Shown here: piece by piece, positions 52,129 through 53,675 of the stretch
How positions within the stretch are numbered: position 1 is the first letter of the stretch
Layout: each line of letters begins with the position of its first letter
Assembly: GCA_002435325.1 (NCBI GenBank)
Contig: DJMJ01000001.1
Location: 1-53,675, forward strand
DNA: 53,675 nt
Direction of reading: 5' to 3'
From: Nitrospira sp. UBA6493
GTDB taxonomy: Bacteria; Nitrospirota; Nitrospiria; Nitrospirales; Nitrospiraceae
The notes under the pieces: generated by a model
Seen by the model: the letters and a program-made list of their open reading frames with translations, nothing else
What the model was told of the DNA's origin: nothing
Database searches by the model: none
Translations under genes and position numbers: made by a program

Positions 52129-53637
52129 GTGACTGAACCACTGCGCAGCTCCGAACCCGTCGCACCCCTTGCCACGGTATCCCAGCCCATTCTGACCCAC
52201 GAAAAATCGCTCACAAAGAAAGTGGCGAAGGGATCGGAAGCTGGAGATATCTACGACCAGCAAGTGCTCATGCTGGGAGCGCAATTAGTCACGCAGCTGA
52301 GCATCCTCATCAAGATGTTCCGCATTCATGGGCGCACAAACGCCGCCCTGGATGGGCCCGTTGAGGCGGCGATGACGGTCATCGCCACTCTGGCCCATGA
52401 AGAACCGGCCTGCATTCGGCTGCAAAACGACTTTCTCTTTCTCGGCCAACGCCACCTAAAAGTCACGTCCGGGCAAATGCCGGTGTTCTCCATCGTGATC
52501 GACACCTTCAATAAATGGAATATCGGGGGAGTCTCGTTTGCCTCCACGACCACCGCACGGGACCTTCGAGAGCTGGCCTATCAGCTTGCCACCTTCGATG
52601 CCGTCAAAAGCTCACTGGACACCTTGCGAACCGCACTCGAAGAGCAGTCGGTGAAGGGCATTGAGATTGAAGAGCGCCGCGTCCTTCGAGGCAAAGCGAC
52701 GGCAAAAACGCGCTATGCCAATGCGGCAGCGGCAGTGGGAACGCTGATCCAGGATTCGCGAGAGAAAGGAACGATCGGTTTCAAGCAGGCGAAACGGGCC
52801 ATTCAAAGCATCGTCGATCTCATGATGAATGACGAAGCCTCCCTGCTCGGGCTTACGACTTTGCGCTGCCACGATCAATACACTCACAACCACTCCGTCA
52901 ACGTCTCCCTGCTCTCCATGGCTTTAGGAAACCGTGCCGGCTATCCCAAAGTCGAGCTGGCCGATTTGGGACTGGCCGCTCTGTTCCACGACCTCGGGAA
53001 AGCCACTATCCCGATGGAGGTCCTGAACAAACCTGGAGAATTCACAGAAGACGAATGGCAGATGATGCGCAATCATCCCACCGAAGGGGCACTGAGCCTG
53101 GCGCAGATGCGCGGGATCACCAATTTACCCGGCCGCATGGCATCCGCTTCATTCGAACATCACATGAATTTGGACTATTCCGGCTATCCCAAACTCAACG
53201 TCCCCTGGAAACTGTCCATGACCGGGCGCATTCTCATGATCGCGGACTGTTATGACGCCATGACTTCCTCGCGGGTCTATCGGAGGGAGCCGATGTCTCC
53301 CGCTAAAGTCTTGAATATTATGTTTGCCAAGTCCGGTTCCTCCTTCGATCCTACCTTGATGAAATTATTTATGAACTGCGTCGGCATTATCCCGATCGGC
53401 AGCCTCGTCATGCTCAACACCAATGAACTCGCCGTCGTCCTTAAGCCTGCGATCGACCAGGCCGAGGCAGAATATCCCTACGTCAAGGTCATCACAGATC
53501 CAATGGGGACTCCGCTCGAGAACGGCCGTGAACTGGACCTTCGTGAAAAGGACGAGATGGGGGAATACCGTCACTACATTATCCGGCTCATCGACAATAC
53601 AGAGCACAAATTCGACACCAGCCGCTATTTCGTCTAG
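52129..53637 (+). CDS. HD-GYP domain protein, likely cyclic-di-GMP phosphodiesterase
   Basis: The HD-GYP metal-site motifs are all present: HDQYTHNHSVNVSLL, LFHDLGK (His287, Asp288), HH at 344-345 and SGYP (Gly352, Tyr, Pro), then DCYDAMTS. The family hydrolyses c-di-GMP. The N-terminal ~200 residues resemble the neighbour's N-terminal domain (FRIHGRTNAALDGPVEAAM, FLFLGQRHL). GTG start at 52129 with GCGAGGA upstream. The stop is only 38 bases before the window end. Confidence 0.9.
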   Translation: MTEPLRSSEPVAPLATVSQPILTHEKSLTKKVAKGSEAGDIYDQQVLMLGAQLVTQLSILIKMFRIHGRTNAALDGPVEAAMTVIATLAHEEPACIRLQNDFLFLGQRHLKVTSGQMPVFSIVIDTFNKWNIGGVSFASTTTARDLRELAYQLATFDAVKSSLDTLRTALEEQSVKGIEIEERRVLRGKATAKTRYANAAAAVGTLIQDSREKGTIGFKQAKRAIQSIVDLMMNDEASLLGLTTLRCHDQYTHNHSVNVSLLSMALGNRAGYPKVELADLGLAALFHDLGKATIPMEVLNKPGEFTEDEWQMMRNHPTEGALSLAQMRGITNLPGRMASASFEHHMNLDYSGYPKLNVPWKLSMTGRILMIADCYDAMTSSRVYRREPMSPAKVLNIMFAKSGSSFDPTLMKLFMNCVGIIPIGSLVMLNTNELAVVLKPAIDQAEAEYPYVKVITDPMGTPLENGRELDLREKDEMGEYRHYIIRLIDNTEHKFDTSRYFV

Positions 53638-53675
53638 CCCGACTCGCCTCTCCCCTGTCGAGCCATCTGGAAATC

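Overview
The window looks like chromosomal DNA of a Nitrospira-type bacterium (phylum Nitrospirota). This is an inference from moderately high GC, the gene families and their order, and one dispersed palindromic repeat (40119-40239) whose internal motifs resemble repeats I associate with Nitrospira genomes. No marker gene in the window proves the genus. There is no rRNA, tRNA, CRISPR array, transposase or phage block.

Layout. (1) 1-7.4 kb: the C-terminal part of ClpB, small membrane and hypothetical proteins, a YifB/ComM-type AAA ATPase, a stand-alone Lrp/AsnC ligand-binding domain, a Gfo/Idh/MocA oxidoreductase, a dienelactone-hydrolase-like protein whose nucleophile position is Gly, and a DUF423 membrane protein. 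(2) 7.4-8.2 kb: a 780-bp AT-rich gap with DnaA-box-like sites. (3) 8.2-12.7 kb: family 4 uracil-DNA glycosylase, a hypothetical, and a leftward tldD-tldE-PEBP group. (4) 12.8-19 kb: the rightward uppS-cdsA-dxr-rseP-proS cluster (isoprenoid carrier, phospholipid, envelope proteolysis, tRNA charging), with a good sigma-70 promoter before uppS. (5) 19.2-26 kb: a GAF-GspE/PilB ATPase, an OmpA-like lipoprotein, an MltC-like lytic transglycosylase, and a ZorA/ZorB-like proton-channel motor pair without the usual Zorya effectors. The zorB-like gene carries an in-frame TGA.

(6) 26.3-37.4 kb is an accessory stress region of many small genes. It holds a RhlE-type DEAD-box helicase, two delta-9-type fatty acid desaturases, two RRM RNA-binding proteins, a CsbD protein, a PepSY protein, and duplicated copies of two unrecognised small families. 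The combination of helicase, RRM protein and desaturase is typical of cold acclimation, so I read this as a cold/membrane-stress island with internal duplication.

(7) 37.5-46.2 kb: DUF3422 protein, a class I methyltransferase, a ProA homologue that has Pro where the catalytic Cys should be, an ATP/ADP-translocase-like MFS protein, threonine aldolase, a nucleotidyltransferase, and then gnd-zwf (oxidative pentose phosphate pathway, to 47.8 kb). (8) 47.8-49 kb: a textbook sigma-54 promoter and structured leader before a secreted FN3/BACON protein. (9) 49.2-53.6 kb: a thioredoxin-like protein with a CGHC site, an SGNH hydrolase, and a HEAT-repeat/HD-GYP gene pair that may share an N-terminal domain.

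The points most worth checking are the orphan ZorAB-like motor with its stop codon, the ProA-like and DLH-like proteins that lack catalytic residues, the duplicated cold/stress island, the candidate ATC start codon at 26314, and the sigma-54-driven structured leader.
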